From NCBI GenBank assembly GCA_027669155.1, contig JAQEDR010000006.1, positions 42,653-95,787 of the forward strand: a DNA stretch of 53,135 nucleotides, in the 5' to 3' direction. The position numbers and the translations under genes were made by a program. The notes under the pieces are model-generated. The model saw nothing but the letters and a program-made list of their open reading frames with translations. It did no database searches and was not told the origin of the DNA. Origin of the DNA: Peptoniphilaceae bacterium AM52-5BH (GTDB lineage: Bacteria; Bacillota; Clostridia; Tissierellales; Peptoniphilaceae). This document shows, piece by piece, positions 1-9,371 of this stretch; the stretch's first letter is position 1, and every line of letters starts with the position of its first letter.

Positions 1-245
1 GTTTCGGTTCTTACAAATTCATATCCTTTAATATCTTTCTTAGGTTGTTTACCATCTTCCTTAGGAGAAATAGTATTTCCTTTTTCATCGACGTATTCTG
101 TTACTACATCTTTAGTAGGTGTAGTAGTTTTCTTCTTGTAAATATGTTTTGTATTACCTTTTTCATCTTTTTCGGTTCTTACAAATTCATATCCTTTAAT
201 ATCTTTCTTAGGTTGTTTACCATCTTCCTTAGGAGAAATAGTATT
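1..245 (-). repeat. Two 168-bp MucBP-like repeats at the window edge
   Basis: A block encoding GNTISPKEDGKQPKKDIKG and YEFVRTE recurs with a 168-bp period (for example at 3 and 171), giving 56 residues per unit. More copies probably lie to the left of the window. Confidence 0.7.
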
Positions 246-1223
246 TCCTTCTTCATCGACAAATTCTGTTACTACTTCTGGAGTAGGAGTTGATTTCTTT
301 CTGTAGACATAAACTACGTGAAGGTCTCCCTCAACTACATTACCATTAGCATCAGCAGAGCCATCAGCCATTCTTACAAATTCATAGTCTTCGAAATCTT
401 TTTGTATAGTATTGTAAATTTCGCCAACTTTAGCATCTGTCTTAACTGCTGTTTCTTCTTCGATAACATTTCCATCTTCGTCCACATATTTTACATAGAC
501 ATTACCAGTCTTTTCTTGAGGAATTTCTATTGGCTTATAAACATAAGTTACGTATTGATCGCCTTCTTGAACATTTCCATTAGCGTCAGCAGATCCATCG
601 CCCATTCTTACAAATTCGTAGCCGTCAAATGCTTTTTGTTCTGTTGTATAAGCTTCTCCAACTGGAGCATTTTCTTTAACTACGTCATTTGCTAAAGGTT
701 CTCCATCAACTGTTATATAGTTAACGTATACATTACCCTTCTCACCTTCTGGGTCAACTTCAGGAGTCTTAACTGGTTTGTATACATAGGTTACATACAA
801 GTCACCATTAACTACATTACCATTAGCATTTGCAGAATCATCTGCTATTTTCGCAAATATATATCCTTCAAATGTTTTTTGTTCTGTTGTGTAGTTCTCT
901 CCTACAGGAGCATCTTCCTTTACAGCAGTGTAATCTTCAAGAACAGTTCCATCTTCAGTTATATATCTTACATAGACATTTCCCTTTTCCTCTACAGGAT
1001 TATCTATCCTCTTGTATACGTAAGTAACTGTCTGATCACCTTTTATAACATCACCATTTGCTGGTGCAGAACCATCTGCCATTCTTGCAAATACATAGCC
1101 GTCAAATGTTTTTAGTTCAGTATTGTATCCTTCTCCTACTGGAGCTTCTTCTTTAACTACTGATTTAGGATCTAAAACAGTTCCGTCTTCTGCAACATAC
1201 TCAACATAAACATTACCTTTATC

Positions 1224-2033
1224 AGTTTCTGGGTCTGGAGTTTTATTTTCTTCGAATACCCATTTTCCTACGAAGTTTTTATCTGCTTTATCTATTGTTG
1301 CATCTTTTTCGTCGTAGCCTTTGAATACCCATTTTCCACCTTCTACAGGTACTTCTGTTTTTTCTGGTTGAGTTGGAGTTACTTTGTCTCCGTCTTTTTT
1401 ACCTTCTTGATCAGTTGGTTTTAGCTTTGTAACTTCTTCTGGTAAGTCTTTTCCAGGTGTTCCTGATTTGAATTCGTGAGTTACTTTGTATTCTTTTGCT
1501 GGGTCTGGAGTTGTATCTTCTTCGAATACCCATTTTCCTACGAAGTTTTTATCTGCTTTATCTATTGTTGCATCTTTTTCGTCGTAGCCTTTGAATACCC
1601 ATTTTCCACCTTCTACAGGTACTTCTGTTTTTTCTGGTTGAGTTGGAGTTACTTTGTCTCCGTCTTTTTTACCTTCTTGATCAGTTGGTTTTAGCTTTGT
1701 AACTTCTTCTGGTAAGTCTTTTCCAGGTGTTCCTGATTTGAATTCGTGAGTTACTTTGTATTCTTTTGCTGGGTCTGGAGTTGTATCTTCTTCGAATACC
1801 CATTTTCCTACGAAGTTTTTATCTGCTTTATCTATTGTTGCATCTTTTTCGTCGTAGCCTTTGAATACCCATTTTCCACCTTCTACAGGTACTTCTGTTT
1901 TTTCTGGTTGAGTTGGAGTTACTTTGTCTCCGTCTTTTTTACCTTCTTGATCAGTTGGTTTTAGCTTTGTAACTTCTTCTGGTAAGTCTTTTCCAGGTGT
2001 TCCTGATTTGAATTCGTGAGTTACTTTGTATTC
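1224..2033 (-). repeat. Three 270-bp SHIRT-domain tandem repeats, nearly identical
   Basis: The EYKVTHEF codons occur at 1470-1493, 1740-1763 and 2010-2033, exactly 270 bp apart. Each unit encodes 90 residues of the form GTPGKDLPEEV ... KLKPTDQEG ... WVFKGYD ... NFVGKWVFEE. This matches the streptococcal high-identity-repeat (SHIRT) fold used as a rigid stalk in surface adhesins. At the nucleotide level the first two units look identical and the lowest-coordinate one diverges only at its end. Confidence 0.85.
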
Positions 2034-2985
2034 TTTTGAGTTGGAGTTACTTTGTCTCCGTCTTTTTTACCTTCTTGATCAGTTGGTTTTAGTATTTTAA
2101 CCTCGTTTGGTAATTCTTTTCCAGGTGTTCCTGATTTGAATTCGTGAGTTACTTTGTATTCTTTTGATGGGTCTGGTTTGTTTTCTTCAAATACCCATGT
2201 TCCTACGAAGTTTTCATCTGCTTTATCTATTGTTGCATCTGTTTTATCGTAGTCTTTGAATACCCATTTTCCACCTTCTACAGATACTTCTGTTTTTGAT
2301 GGTTGAGTTGGAGTTACTTTGTCTCCGTCTTTTTTACCTTCTTGATCAGTTGGTTTTAGTATTTTAACCTCGTTTGGTAATTCTTTTCCAGGTGTTCCTG
2401 ATTTGAATTCGTGAGTTACTTTGTATTCTTTTTCTGGTTCTTCATCTTTTGTGAATACCCATGTTCCTGTTACGTGTTCGTCTTTACCATCTATTGTTGC
2501 AGTGTCTTTATCCCACTTTTCAAATGTCCATGTTCCTTTATTCACTTCATCTTTCACTGCTGTGAATTCTTTTGGTGATGGAACTTCTGTACCATCTGCT
2601 AATTTTCCTTTTTCTTCTGGAAGTTGTTTTAATACTCCTTCTGGAAGTTTGTCTGGTGTTCCTTTTGCGTCTGATGGTTTAAATTCGTAGTCTAATTTGT
2701 ATTCTTTTACTGGATCTTTTGTGAATACCCATGTTCCTGTTACGTGTTCGTTTGCTCCGTTGATTGTTGCAGTTTCTTTATCCCACGCTTCAAATGTCCA
2801 GGTTCCACCGTTCACTTCGTCTTTTACTGGAGTGAAGTCTTTTGGTGAGTCTACTTTTGTTCCATCTGCTAGTTTTTCTTGTGCTTTAGGAAGTTGATCT
2901 AATACTTCTTGTGGAAGTTTGTCTGGTGTTCCTTTTGCGTCTGATGGTTTGAATTCGTAGTCTAATTTATAGGTGTCTTCTTCTA
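2010..2985 (-). repeat. Upstream SHIRT-type repeats, one shortened to 128 bp
   Basis: Reading along the gene, two YKLDYEFKPSD units (about 2985-2430) are followed by EYKVTHEF units starting at 2428 and 2161. The spacing 2405 to 2138 is 267 bp, but 2138 to 2010 is only 128 bp. One unit has therefore lost about 139-142 bp, not a multiple of three. The joint reads ACT CAA AAG AAT, with CAA shared by both parents, typical of recombination at short identity. Confidence 0.85.
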
Positions 2986-4168
2986 CCAAACCTGCATCGA
3001 TGTCAGTTAAATTTTTATTTGGTTCAAGGGTGATTGGTGCTGTTTTATTTGTCTTGCTATCAAAGTCTGAGTCAACTTCAACATTTGTTCCATCACCTTT
3101 AGTGGTTAATTTTTGTCCTTTATTTGGTACTATTTCTACTATATATTCTCCAGCTGCCAAGTTTTCAAATTTATAGTTTCCGTTTTTATCTGTTACTTGG
3201 TCTTCTACAGGATTTCCGTTGAAATCTGTTACAGGTTTTCCTTCGTTGTCTAATAATCTTACAGTTACACCTGCTGCTGGTTTTTCAGTAGCTCCTTGGA
3301 TACCGTCTTTGTTCTTATCTAACCATACCTTATCACCTATTGATGATGGTTTTTGTAGTCTTAGGGAAGCTCTAAATAGATCCCAGTTTTGATCTCCATT
3401 AAACCATTGTCCACCAATATGAACACTTTCAGTGTTTATTACGTTCATACCATTGATTCCATCTCCGTTAGCTGGATCTCCATCGATAGAATTTGCAAAA
3501 TATGAAGAGTGCGTACCATACTCTTCTCGTGAGAAATATGAATATGGTGTTGCTTGATGGTATAACTTAAAAGTAACTTCATCAAATGTTCCCTTTAATT
3601 TAACACTTCCTGTTCCTGCAGGTACAAGAGAAGGACTGTTTACATTATACTGCTTTCCATACCCATCTTTGAATTGAATCCAATTGTATCTACTAGCATC
3701 ATCCACTACTGCTCTTGTGTGAGTATTTCTGTCTATTACTTGAATAATGTTATTATCCACAGTTAGATTTGAGTTTGATGCTTCTTTTTCTAAAGTAATT
3801 CCTTCAGTAGCTAGATGTAGATTTGTACTGTTAAATGACCCCAAGCCTACAAGAATCATTCGTCCATTGTAAACATAGGAACCAACTCTACTTACATAGC
3901 CACCTAACCCTGATAAGTCTAATATTGGGTCTGTAACTTTTCTATCAAATTTAAAAGTTACACTACCTACTTCATATTCTCCATCAGAGTTATATTTTTG
4001 CCAAGATCCTAAAGGACCACCAACGCCATTGCTTGGTTGGGTATTCATCCCCAAAGCTGGAATTGATCCTGGATCTGGATTTCCATAAAACATATCATCT
4101 GTTGCTCCATAAGCTGCTTGGTTATTTCCGTTAGCAGATAAGTAGGATGCTCCCTTATTTCTATCAGC

Positions 4169-4171
4169 TTA
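4169..4171 (-). other. In-frame TAA interrupting the adhesin gene
   Basis: The reverse complement reads TTT GTT AAA TAA GCT GAT AGA. The 240-nt upstream part (4408-4169) and the ORF starting at 4093 are in the same frame (315 nt between their start codons), and the 25 codons between them are open apart from this stop. One base change from CAA, GAA or AAA would account for it. Confidence 0.85.
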
Positions 4172-4581
4172 TTTAACAAATGTTGCTGTTACGCCTATAT
4201 CATCTATTGAAGCTTTCCCTGTTGAAAAAGCTCTATTACCATTTTTGACTGTAAACTCAGTTGTTATATCATCTGACATAGTCCAACCAGTATTAACATT
4301 AAAATCGTTACCAGATACGGCATAAGATGTATCTGCTCCTGGTAGCATTAGCGCCATTGATAGGGCACTTGCTGATAATAACAGCGTAAATTTCTTTTTG
4401 CCTTTCATGTTTCCTCCTTTAACTGTGATTCTAAAATAATTTATTCCCTATCGTCAGTCCCCCTAGTTCTGACAATTCATTACAATAATATTATACCACA
4501 AATCTAATAATTAGTAGAACATATTATATATATCTTATGTTAAAAAATAACAGACTTTTTGCCTGCTATCTTTAATTATTG

Positions 4582-5106
4582 CTAAATTGTTTCTGGCTCG
4601 TCGTAGTCTACGCCGAAAGTTTCAACTGTTACTGTCTTCATCACTTGGTCTTCTTTTGGTTTATCTTGGAAGTCAGTTTTTGTTTCTGCTATCTTATCTA
4701 CAGTATCCATTCCCTCGATTACTCTACCGAAGGCTGCATATTGGCCATCTAGGTGAGGGCTGTCTTTGTGCATTACGAAAAATTGGCTGCCTGCACTATC
4801 TGGCATCATAGATCTTGCCATGGAGAGAACTCCCCTGTCGTGTTTTAGGTTATTCTCAAAGCCATTTGCAGCAAATTCTCCCTTGATAGCATAGCCAGGG
4901 CCACCTATTCCTACTCCTTCTGGGTCTCCTCCTTGGATCATAAAGCCCTTTATTACCCTATGAAAGATTACTCCGTCGTAGAAATTGTGACCTATAAGTG
5001 ATATAAAGTTTCTTACTGTGTTTGGAGCAACTTCTGGGTAGAGTTCGGCCTTGAAAATGTCTCCGTTAGCCATTTCAAATGTTACTATTGGGTTCTTGTT
5101 TTCCAT
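4582..5106 (-). CDS. Cyclophilin-type peptidyl-prolyl cis-trans isomerase
   Basis: A 174-aa single-domain cyclophilin that catalyses cis-trans isomerisation of X-Pro bonds and helps protein folding in the cytoplasm; no signal peptide is visible. The catalytic FHRV (residues 48-51), QGGDP (58-62), SAGSQFF (104-110) and the LDGQYAAFGRV block are all present, so the enzyme looks intact and of normal length for bacterial PpiB-like proteins. The start is fixed by GGAGG just upstream of ATG 5104-5106. It begins only 9 nt after the UPF0210 gene, so it is probably cotranscribed with that gene and the ACT-domain gene. Confidence 0.95.
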   Translation of the reverse strand: MENKNPIVTFEMANGDIFKAELYPEVAPNTVRNFISLIGHNFYDGVIFHRVIKGFMIQGGDPEGVGIGGPGYAIKGEFAANGFENNLKHDRGVLSMARSMMPDSAGSQFFVMHKDSPHLDGQYAAFGRVIEGMDTVDKIAETKTDFQDKPKEDQVMKTVTVETFGVDYDEPETI

Positions 5107-5115
5107 ATTTCCTCC

Positions 5116-6471
5116 TTAGTTTTTGAATGAGTGAACAGGGGCTGGTATGTGACCGCCTCTTTTGATCATTTTATCTGAATTTGAATTTCCTATGTCTATA
5201 ATTGGTGCATAGCCTAAAAGTCCACCGAACTCGGCATAATCTCCAACTTCCTTTCCTGGGACAGGGATTATTCTAACTGCAGTTGTTTTTGCATTTATCA
5301 TTCCTATTGCAGCTTCGTCTGCAATCATGGCAGAAATTGTAGCTGAGTTTGTAGAGCCAGGGATTGCAATCATATCAAGACCAACAGAGCAAACAGAGGT
5401 CATAGCTTCTAGCTTGTCAAAGGTCAAATGTCCTCCATCTACTGCTTTAATCATCGCTTCATCTTCGCTTACTGGTATAAAGGCACCGGAAAGTCCTCCG
5501 ACAGAAGCACTTGCCATAAGACCGCCCTTTTTCACAGCGTCATTGAGTAGGGCTAGAGCTGCTACTGTCCCGTGTCCTCCTACATTATCTATTCCAATCT
5601 CTTCTAAGATTCTTCCTACAGAATCTCCAATGGCTGGTGTTGGGGCTAGGGATAGATCAAGGATTCCAAAGTTTTTACCAAGTCTATCGCAGACATCTCT
5701 TGCTACAAGCTCGCCCATCCTAGTAATTTTGAAGGCGGTTTTTTTGATAATCTCACAGATTTCATTAATCGGAAGGTCATCCTTACCTGAAATTGCTGCC
5801 TTCACTACACCAGGACCTGAAACTCCTACATTAATTACTGTATCTGCTTCACTTACTCCATGGAAGGCTCCCGCCATAAAGGGATTATCCTCTACTGCAT
5901 TTGAAAATATTACAAGCTTGGCACATCCTAGGGCATCTGTATCCTTGGTTCTTTCTGCCAAATCTTTTACGACCTCCCCGCACATAGCTACTGCATCCAT
6001 GTTGATTCCTGCCTTGGTTGAGCCTACATTTACACTTGAACATACTAGGTCGGTAGTCGATAGGGCTTTTGGGATTGATTTAATCAAAATCTCATCAGCC
6101 TTGGTCATACCCTTTTGAACGAGTGCTGAAAACCCACCTATAAAGTCAACTCCAACATCCTTAGCCGCCCTGTCGAGGCATTCGGCAAAGGGAGTGTAAT
6201 CGTCAAGGTCTGTTGCTGCCGCAATAAGAGAAATTGGTGTGACAGAAATTCTGTTATTAATAATTGGCACTCCGTAGATTGCAGAGACTTCCTTAGAAGT
6301 CTTGATAAAGTCCTTGCTTTCTCTTAGGATTTTGTCATAAATTTTATCACATGCTTTTTTATAATCCTTGTCTATACAATCAAAAAGAGAAATCCCCATA
6401 GTAAGGGTCCTGATGTCGAGATTTTCCTCATCTAGCATTTTGATTGTTTCAATAATATTATTCTTATCCAT
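5116..6471 (-). CDS. PFL-family protein (UPF0210 / DUF711)
   Basis: A 451-aa protein of the UPF0210 (PFL-like) family, found widely in Firmicutes and archaea. The fold is related to glycyl-radical enzymes, but the biochemical role is not established. Family landmarks include the N-terminal [38 protein letters not shown], the glycine-rich GISGPGVV-like [12 protein letters not shown] near the middle, and the C-terminal [14 protein letters not shown]. It starts one base after the ACT-domain gene stop (TAATATG), so translation is likely coupled. The ACT-protein plus UPF0210 pairing is a conserved arrangement, suggesting the small protein senses a ligand for the large one (inference). Confidence 0.9.
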   Translation of the reverse strand: MDKNNIIETIKMLDEENLDIRTLTMGISLFDCIDKDYKKACDKIYDKILRESKDFIKTSKEVSAIYGVPIINNRISVTPISLIAAATDLDDYTPFAECLDRAAKDVGVDFIGGFSALVQKGMTKADEILIKSIPKALSTTDLVCSSVNVGSTKAGINMDAVAMCGEVVKDLAERTKDTDALGCAKLVIFSNAVEDNPFMAGAFHGVSEADTVINVGVSGPGVVKAAISGKDDLPINEICEIIKKTAFKITRMGELVARDVCDRLGKNFGILDLSLAPTPAIGDSVGRILEEIGIDNVGGHGTVAALALLNDAVKKGGLMASASVGGLSGAFIPVSEDEAMIKAVDGGHLTFDKLEAMTSVCSVGLDMIAIPGSTNSATISAMIADEAAIGMINAKTTAVRIIPVPGKEVGDYAEFGGLLGYAPIIDIGNSNSDKMIKRGGHIPAPVHSFKN

Positions 6472-6472
6472 A

Positions 6473-6742
6473 TTAAATCCTGTGCATAGCGTCGAAGAGC
6501 TTTTCGTTTTGGATTCTTATTTCGAGCTTGTTCTCTTCAGCCAAATCATCAAAGGCCTTCTTGATATCAGCAAAGTCTGCCTTTGACTTTGTAAAGTCGA
6601 TATTAAACATTCCTACAAATTGATCTTCCATTATAGTTTGGCTTAGATCAAGGATGTTGATATTGTATTCGTATAAGACTTTAGAAATCTTATAGATAAT
6701 TCCTTCTTGATCATTTCCTATGACTGTTAGTATAGCTTTCAT
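6473..6742 (-). CDS. ACT-domain protein (UPF0237)
   Basis: An 89-aa stand-alone ACT domain of the kind that binds amino acids or similar small ligands. The typical beginning [20 protein letters not shown] is followed by [11 protein letters not shown] and a FNIDFTKSK strand. The start has a strong AGGAGG site. It is the first gene of the ACT - UPF0210 - cyclophilin run. No catalytic domain is present, so a regulatory partner role for the UPF0210 protein is the simplest reading; this is inferred from context, not shown. Confidence 0.9.
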   Translation of the reverse strand: MKAILTVIGNDQEGIIYKISKVLYEYNINILDLSQTIMEDQFVGMFNIDFTKSKADFADIKKAFDDLAEENKLEIRIQNEKLFDAMHRI

Positions 6743-6828
6743 TCTTTCCTCCTAATGAGCTTTTTCCTACTAATAATTTTACCCTTTTATTAATTAGTGC
6801 AAAGAAAAATAGCCCCTAGGGACTTTAG

Positions 6829-6870
6829 TGCAAGAAAAAAAGACTAAAACCATCAAGGTCTTAGTCTTAG
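6829..6870 (-). terminator. Rho-independent terminator of the Apf-like gene
   Basis: On the minus strand, AAGACTAAGACC - TTGAT - GGTTTTAGTCTT (one G-U pair) is followed directly by a T-run. It lies about 175 nt after the stop codon at 7045, leaving a long 3' untranslated stretch. Confidence 0.75.
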
Positions 6871-6885
6871 ATTTTATTTCTGCTC

Positions 6886-7044
6886 GCCCTGCGACCACTC
6901 CGTGGAGGGTCCTCAACTAGCCAGTTAAACGACCCTTGATTTGGGCGCTCTATGCCGCTTGGGCAATTTTTAACACGAAAACCGCTTGCGGTAGCAAGCT
7001 TAAAGTTAAGCGAAGCTTAACGCATTTTCGTACAGGCTTGTTTT
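6886..7044 (-). other. Structured 3' untranslated region or small RNA after the Apf-like gene
   Basis: This 160-nt stretch has no ORF but dense base pairing: CTCC/GGAG, GGGTC (6907-6911) with GACCC (6931-6935) enclosing AACT/AGTT, and a three-way arrangement. In the latter CGAAAA (6976-6981) pairs with TTTTCG (7025-7030) and encloses CCGC-TT-GCGG (6982-6991) and GTTAAGC-GAA-GCTTAAC (7005-7021). It is GC-richer than the flanks. Direction is taken from the terminator and upstream gene. Function is unknown. Confidence 0.5.
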
Positions 7045-7926
7045 TTAATACCAACCATTATTAGCCCAAAATGCTTGAGCGTTTTCCCATGAACCGTATC
7101 TTCCGTATACGTATGAGTCTGCTGCTGCTTCTTGTTCTTCTGGGCTTGCTCCGTAGCCTACTAGGGATGGGTTTAGTTGGTATCTTCCGTAGTAGCCACC
7201 AGCTGGGTTATATGCTGTGTATGATCCGCCTGATTCTCTTTGAGCTATCCATTCTTTTGCCCAGTTTGAATCTCCTTGGTAAGAAGAGTAGTCTTCTTCG
7301 TAAGAATCTTCGTAGTAGTAATCACTTGAAGGTTCTTCGTAGTATACATCTTCTGTGTATGTGTATGTTGGCTCTTCATATGTTTGGTATGAAGTTTGTT
7401 GAGTATTATTTGTTGTTTGAGCTACTTCTTTAGCTTTATTTTGAGCTTTCTCGTTTCTTTCTTTGAATGATTTTAGAAGGTTGTTGTATACATATCCTTC
7501 TTGTCCATCGAATTTAACCTTAACGTATCCGTTAGCTGCTTCTTCGATAACTTCAACTATATCGCCTTCTTGTAGAACGCTTATTACATTTGATGAAAGT
7601 TGAGCTTCATCTCTAAAGTTTGCTGGAGCTACAACTTCTGTTTCAGCTTTTACATTAAACCATGGTGTTCCTACGAATGCTTCTCTTCCTTCGAAGTCAA
7701 TTCTGTACCAACCATTAGCTTTTCCAAGAATTTCGTAAGATTTGTTTTCGTCATTGATTGTTCCAATAACATTGTTCTTTTCTTCAGCAGTGCTTCTTAC
7801 ATTTACTGCTTTTGCCTTTTCTGTGTTAAGTTCGATTCTATCAGCCTTAGCTTCCTTTGATCCGAAAGTAAATACTGATGGTAGTACTAGCGCTGCTGCT
7901 AGTGCGTATTTTGTGAATTTGTTCAT
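7045..7926 (-). CDS. Secreted SH3b protein with aggregation-promoting-factor (Apf)/transglycosylase-like C-terminal domain
   Basis: A 293-aa secreted protein. Residues 1-28 form a signal peptide ending AKA. Residues about 30-95 and 96-155 are two bacterial SH3 domains (VNVRSTAEEKNNVIG; VVAPANFRDEAQLSSNVI) that usually bind peptidoglycan. A linker rich in Tyr, Glu and Ser covers about 165-218. The last 74 residues (WAKEWIAQRESGGSY ... GRYQL ... YGRYGSWENAQAFW) match the C-terminal domain of lactobacillal Apf and staphylococcal SceD/IsaA-type proteins, with the candidate catalytic Glu in RESGG (E231). The likely role is trimming or remodelling the wall. Beside the divergent ddl-murF pair, the context is cell-wall metabolism. 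The 5' region carries an inverted repeat that could be an operator. Confidence 0.88.
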   Translation of the reverse strand: MNKFTKYALAAALVLPSVFTFGSKEAKADRIELNTEKAKAVNVRSTAEEKNNVIGTINDENKSYEILGKANGWYRIDFEGREAFVGTPWFNVKAETEVVAPANFRDEAQLSSNVISVLQEGDIVEVIEEAANGYVKVKFDGQEGYVYNNLLKSFKERNEKAQNKAKEVAQTTNNTQQTSYQTYEEPTYTYTEDVYYEEPSSDYYYEDSYEEDYSSYQGDSNWAKEWIAQRESGGSYTAYNPAGGYYGRYQLNPSLVGYGASPEEQEAAADSYVYGRYGSWENAQAFWANNGWY

Positions 7927-8333
7927 ATATATCCTCTTCCTAATTTTCTAATTTAATTTTACTTGTAATAATAGTTACAAAATATTAACAACTCTTTTTT
8001 ACAAGCCCTATTGTACCTTTTAATTGTGTGAAAATTATGTAGATTATGATTTTTTTTGATATTTTCTAGGAAATATTGATATACAAGGTTTTCCTAGAAA
8101 TTTTTTAGCTAATTTCATCAAATATTTTATTAAATTTCTAGATTTTTTTCATAATTTTTCTATAATTCAAACAAATTTCGACCGTTTTTATCTTTCTTTT
8201 AGCTCATTAAATTGTAACAAATGTAATCTCTTGTGATTTTTTCTTTAAGCTTAGCCTCTATCTCCTAATTATTAGCCCAAAATTTCCTAAAGTAGTATAA
8301 TCTTCATAGAATTTATATGAAAGAGAGCAAGCA
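7927..8333. promoter_or_regulatory. 407-bp divergent regulatory region between the Apf-like gene and ddl
   Basis: There is no ORF here. It holds a 6-bp inverted repeat TTGTAA-N6-TTACAA at 7963-7980 close to the Apf-like start, and an 11-bp inverted repeat at 8063-8100 flanked by T-runs on both sides. A TATAAT at 8296-8301 suits a ddl promoter. Half-sites resembling WalR boxes (TGTTAA, TGTAAC on the minus strand) are spaced by 6 rather than the usual 5, so WalR control is only a possibility. Confidence 0.5.
8063..8100. promoter_or_regulatory. 11-bp perfect inverted repeat (hairpin or operator)
   Basis: TTTCTAGGAAA at 8063-8073 and TTTCCTAGAAA at 8090-8100 are exact reverse complements separated by 16 nt. 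T-runs lie on each side, so a transcript from either strand would have a terminator-like fold. It sits between two divergent genes, where an attenuator or operator is more likely than a gene-end terminator. Confidence 0.5.
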
Positions 8334-9371
8334 ATGATTAATGTCTACATTTTATGTGGTGGCCCTTCAAGCGAGCATGATATCTCTTTAAGAAGCGCCC
8401 TTAACATAAGCAAAAATTTAAATGAAGAAAAATATAAGATAAAGCTAGTATATATTAATAAGGAAGGAGCTTACTCAGAATCCTTCGATAAGATAGATAC
8501 TGATAATGAATTCGACCTAGTTAGGGAAGTTAAGGAAAATAGGACAAAGTCTATAGCAAATTTCCTCGACTGTCTATCTAAAGAAGATTATTCAAAAACT
8601 ATAGTAATTCCTGCAGTCCACGGAACATATGGAGAAGACGGAACCATCCAGGCCCTCCTAGATGTTATAGGAGTAGCCTACATAGGAAATGGCCTTCTAT
8701 CTTCTGCAATCTGTATGGACAAGGTTACAAGCAATGATATTTTCGAGAAGAATAAATTAAGCCAGGCCAAGTATCTCTACACTAATAAGGATGGTTTCGA
8801 TAGTGACTTCGCCGATAGATGTATAGAAGAAATTGGTCTTCCTCTTATAGTAAAGCCTTCTGCTAATGGGTCTTCTGTTGGTGTAAGCAAGGTTACCAAC
8901 AAGAAGGAGCTTCTAGCTGCTGGAGATGAAGCCTTAAAATATGACAAAAAAGTCCTTGTAGAAGAGCTAATCGAAGGCCAAGAGATCGAGTTTGCTGTAG
9001 TAGGCTACATGAATCCAGATGTATCAGAGCCTGCAGCCTACATTTCAGATCACACCTTCCTCGACTACGATGCCAAGTATTTTTCCAAATCTACCAAGGA
9101 GACTCTTCCTTATATACTAGAAAAAGAAAAGCTAGAAGAAGCCCAAGAATTTGTAAGAAGAGCCTACGAAGCTTGTGGCTGTGAAGGCTTTGCCAGAGTA
9201 GATATTTTCCTAGGGAAGGATAATAATTTCTATGTCAACGAAATCAATACCTTCCCAGGATTTACTCCTTCATCATTTTTCGCAAGACTATGTGAGCTTA
9301 TGTATGATGAAAGCTTTGCAGAGGTTTTGGATAGATTAATAGAAGATGGATTTGAAAGGTGGCAAAGATGA
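8334..9371 (+). CDS. ddl: D-alanine--D-alanine ligase
   Basis: A 345-aa ATP-grasp ligase joining two D-Ala with ATP hydrolysis to make the terminal dipeptide of peptidoglycan precursors. Visible landmarks are GGPSSEHDISLRSA near the N-terminus, PAVHGTYGEDGTIQ, PLIVKPSANGSSVGVSKV for nucleotide binding, ELIEGQEIEFAVVG, and the metal-binding end FYVNEINTFPGFTPSSFF. The length is normal. The start is ATG 8334 with GAGAG upstream. Its TGA overlaps the murF ATG (ATGA), so the two consecutive pathway enzymes are translationally coupled. Confidence 0.95.
   Translation: MINVYILCGGPSSEHDISLRSALNISKNLNEEKYKIKLVYINKEGAYSESFDKIDTDNEFDLVREVKENRTKSIANFLDCLSKEDYSKTIVIPAVHGTYGEDGTIQALLDVIGVAYIGNGLLSSAICMDKVTSNDIFEKNKLSQAKYLYTNKDGFDSDFADRCIEEIGLPLIVKPSANGSSVGVSKVTNKKELLAAGDEALKYDKKVLVEELIEGQEIEFAVVGYMNPDVSEPAAYISDHTFLDYDAKYFSKSTKETLPYILEKEKLEEAQEFVRRAYEACGCEGFARVDIFLGKDNNFYVNEINTFPGFTPSSFFARLCELMYDESFAEVLDRLIEDGFERWQR

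Larger units (their letters stand above)
1..4408 (-). pseudogene. Giant SdrD_B/SHIRT/MucBP-like surface adhesin, broken by a nonsense codon and a frameshift, 3' end outside window
   Basis: The gene starts at ATG 4406-4408 behind AAAGGAGG. It encodes a signal peptide (residues 1-30, ending TSYA) and about 50 residues before TAA at 4169-4171. The same frame stays open on the other side of that stop, with ADRNKGASYL following at once and running to 2021, so one codon splits a single gene. The second part holds a lectin-like or adhesive N-domain, an SdrD_B domain (about 3310-2990; WLDKNKDGIQ, DKNGNYKFENLAAG), two YKLDYEF-type and several YKVTHEF-type SHIRT domains. At 2033-2036 a shortened repeat shifts the frame into TAA 2021. 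From 2033 to base 1 the next frame is fully open. It encodes three more SHIRT units, four KGNVYV (MucBP-like) units of about 80 residues and two VVTEF/YVDEEGN units. I checked this frame line by line and saw no further stop. The C-terminal anchor is outside the window. As read, only a short secreted peptide would be made. Sequencing or assembly error remains possible for the repeat lesion. Confidence 0.85.

Noticed and set aside
5327..6118. 263-codon plus-strand ORF opposite the UPF0210 gene
   Set aside because: An antisense reading of a strongly conserved gene, with no ribosome site and no recognised domain.
7974..7991. WalR box upstream of the Apf-like gene
   Set aside because: Two good half-sites are present, but the gap is 6 instead of 5, so I do not call it.
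7927..8333. ydaO-type cyclic-di-AMP riboswitch upstream of the wall hydrolase
   Set aside because: None of the conserved GC-rich blocks is present in this AT-rich stretch.
9359..9367. GTG start for murF
   Set aside because: It lies inside the AAAGGTGG ribosome site that serves ATG 9368, which also makes the usual ATGA overlap.
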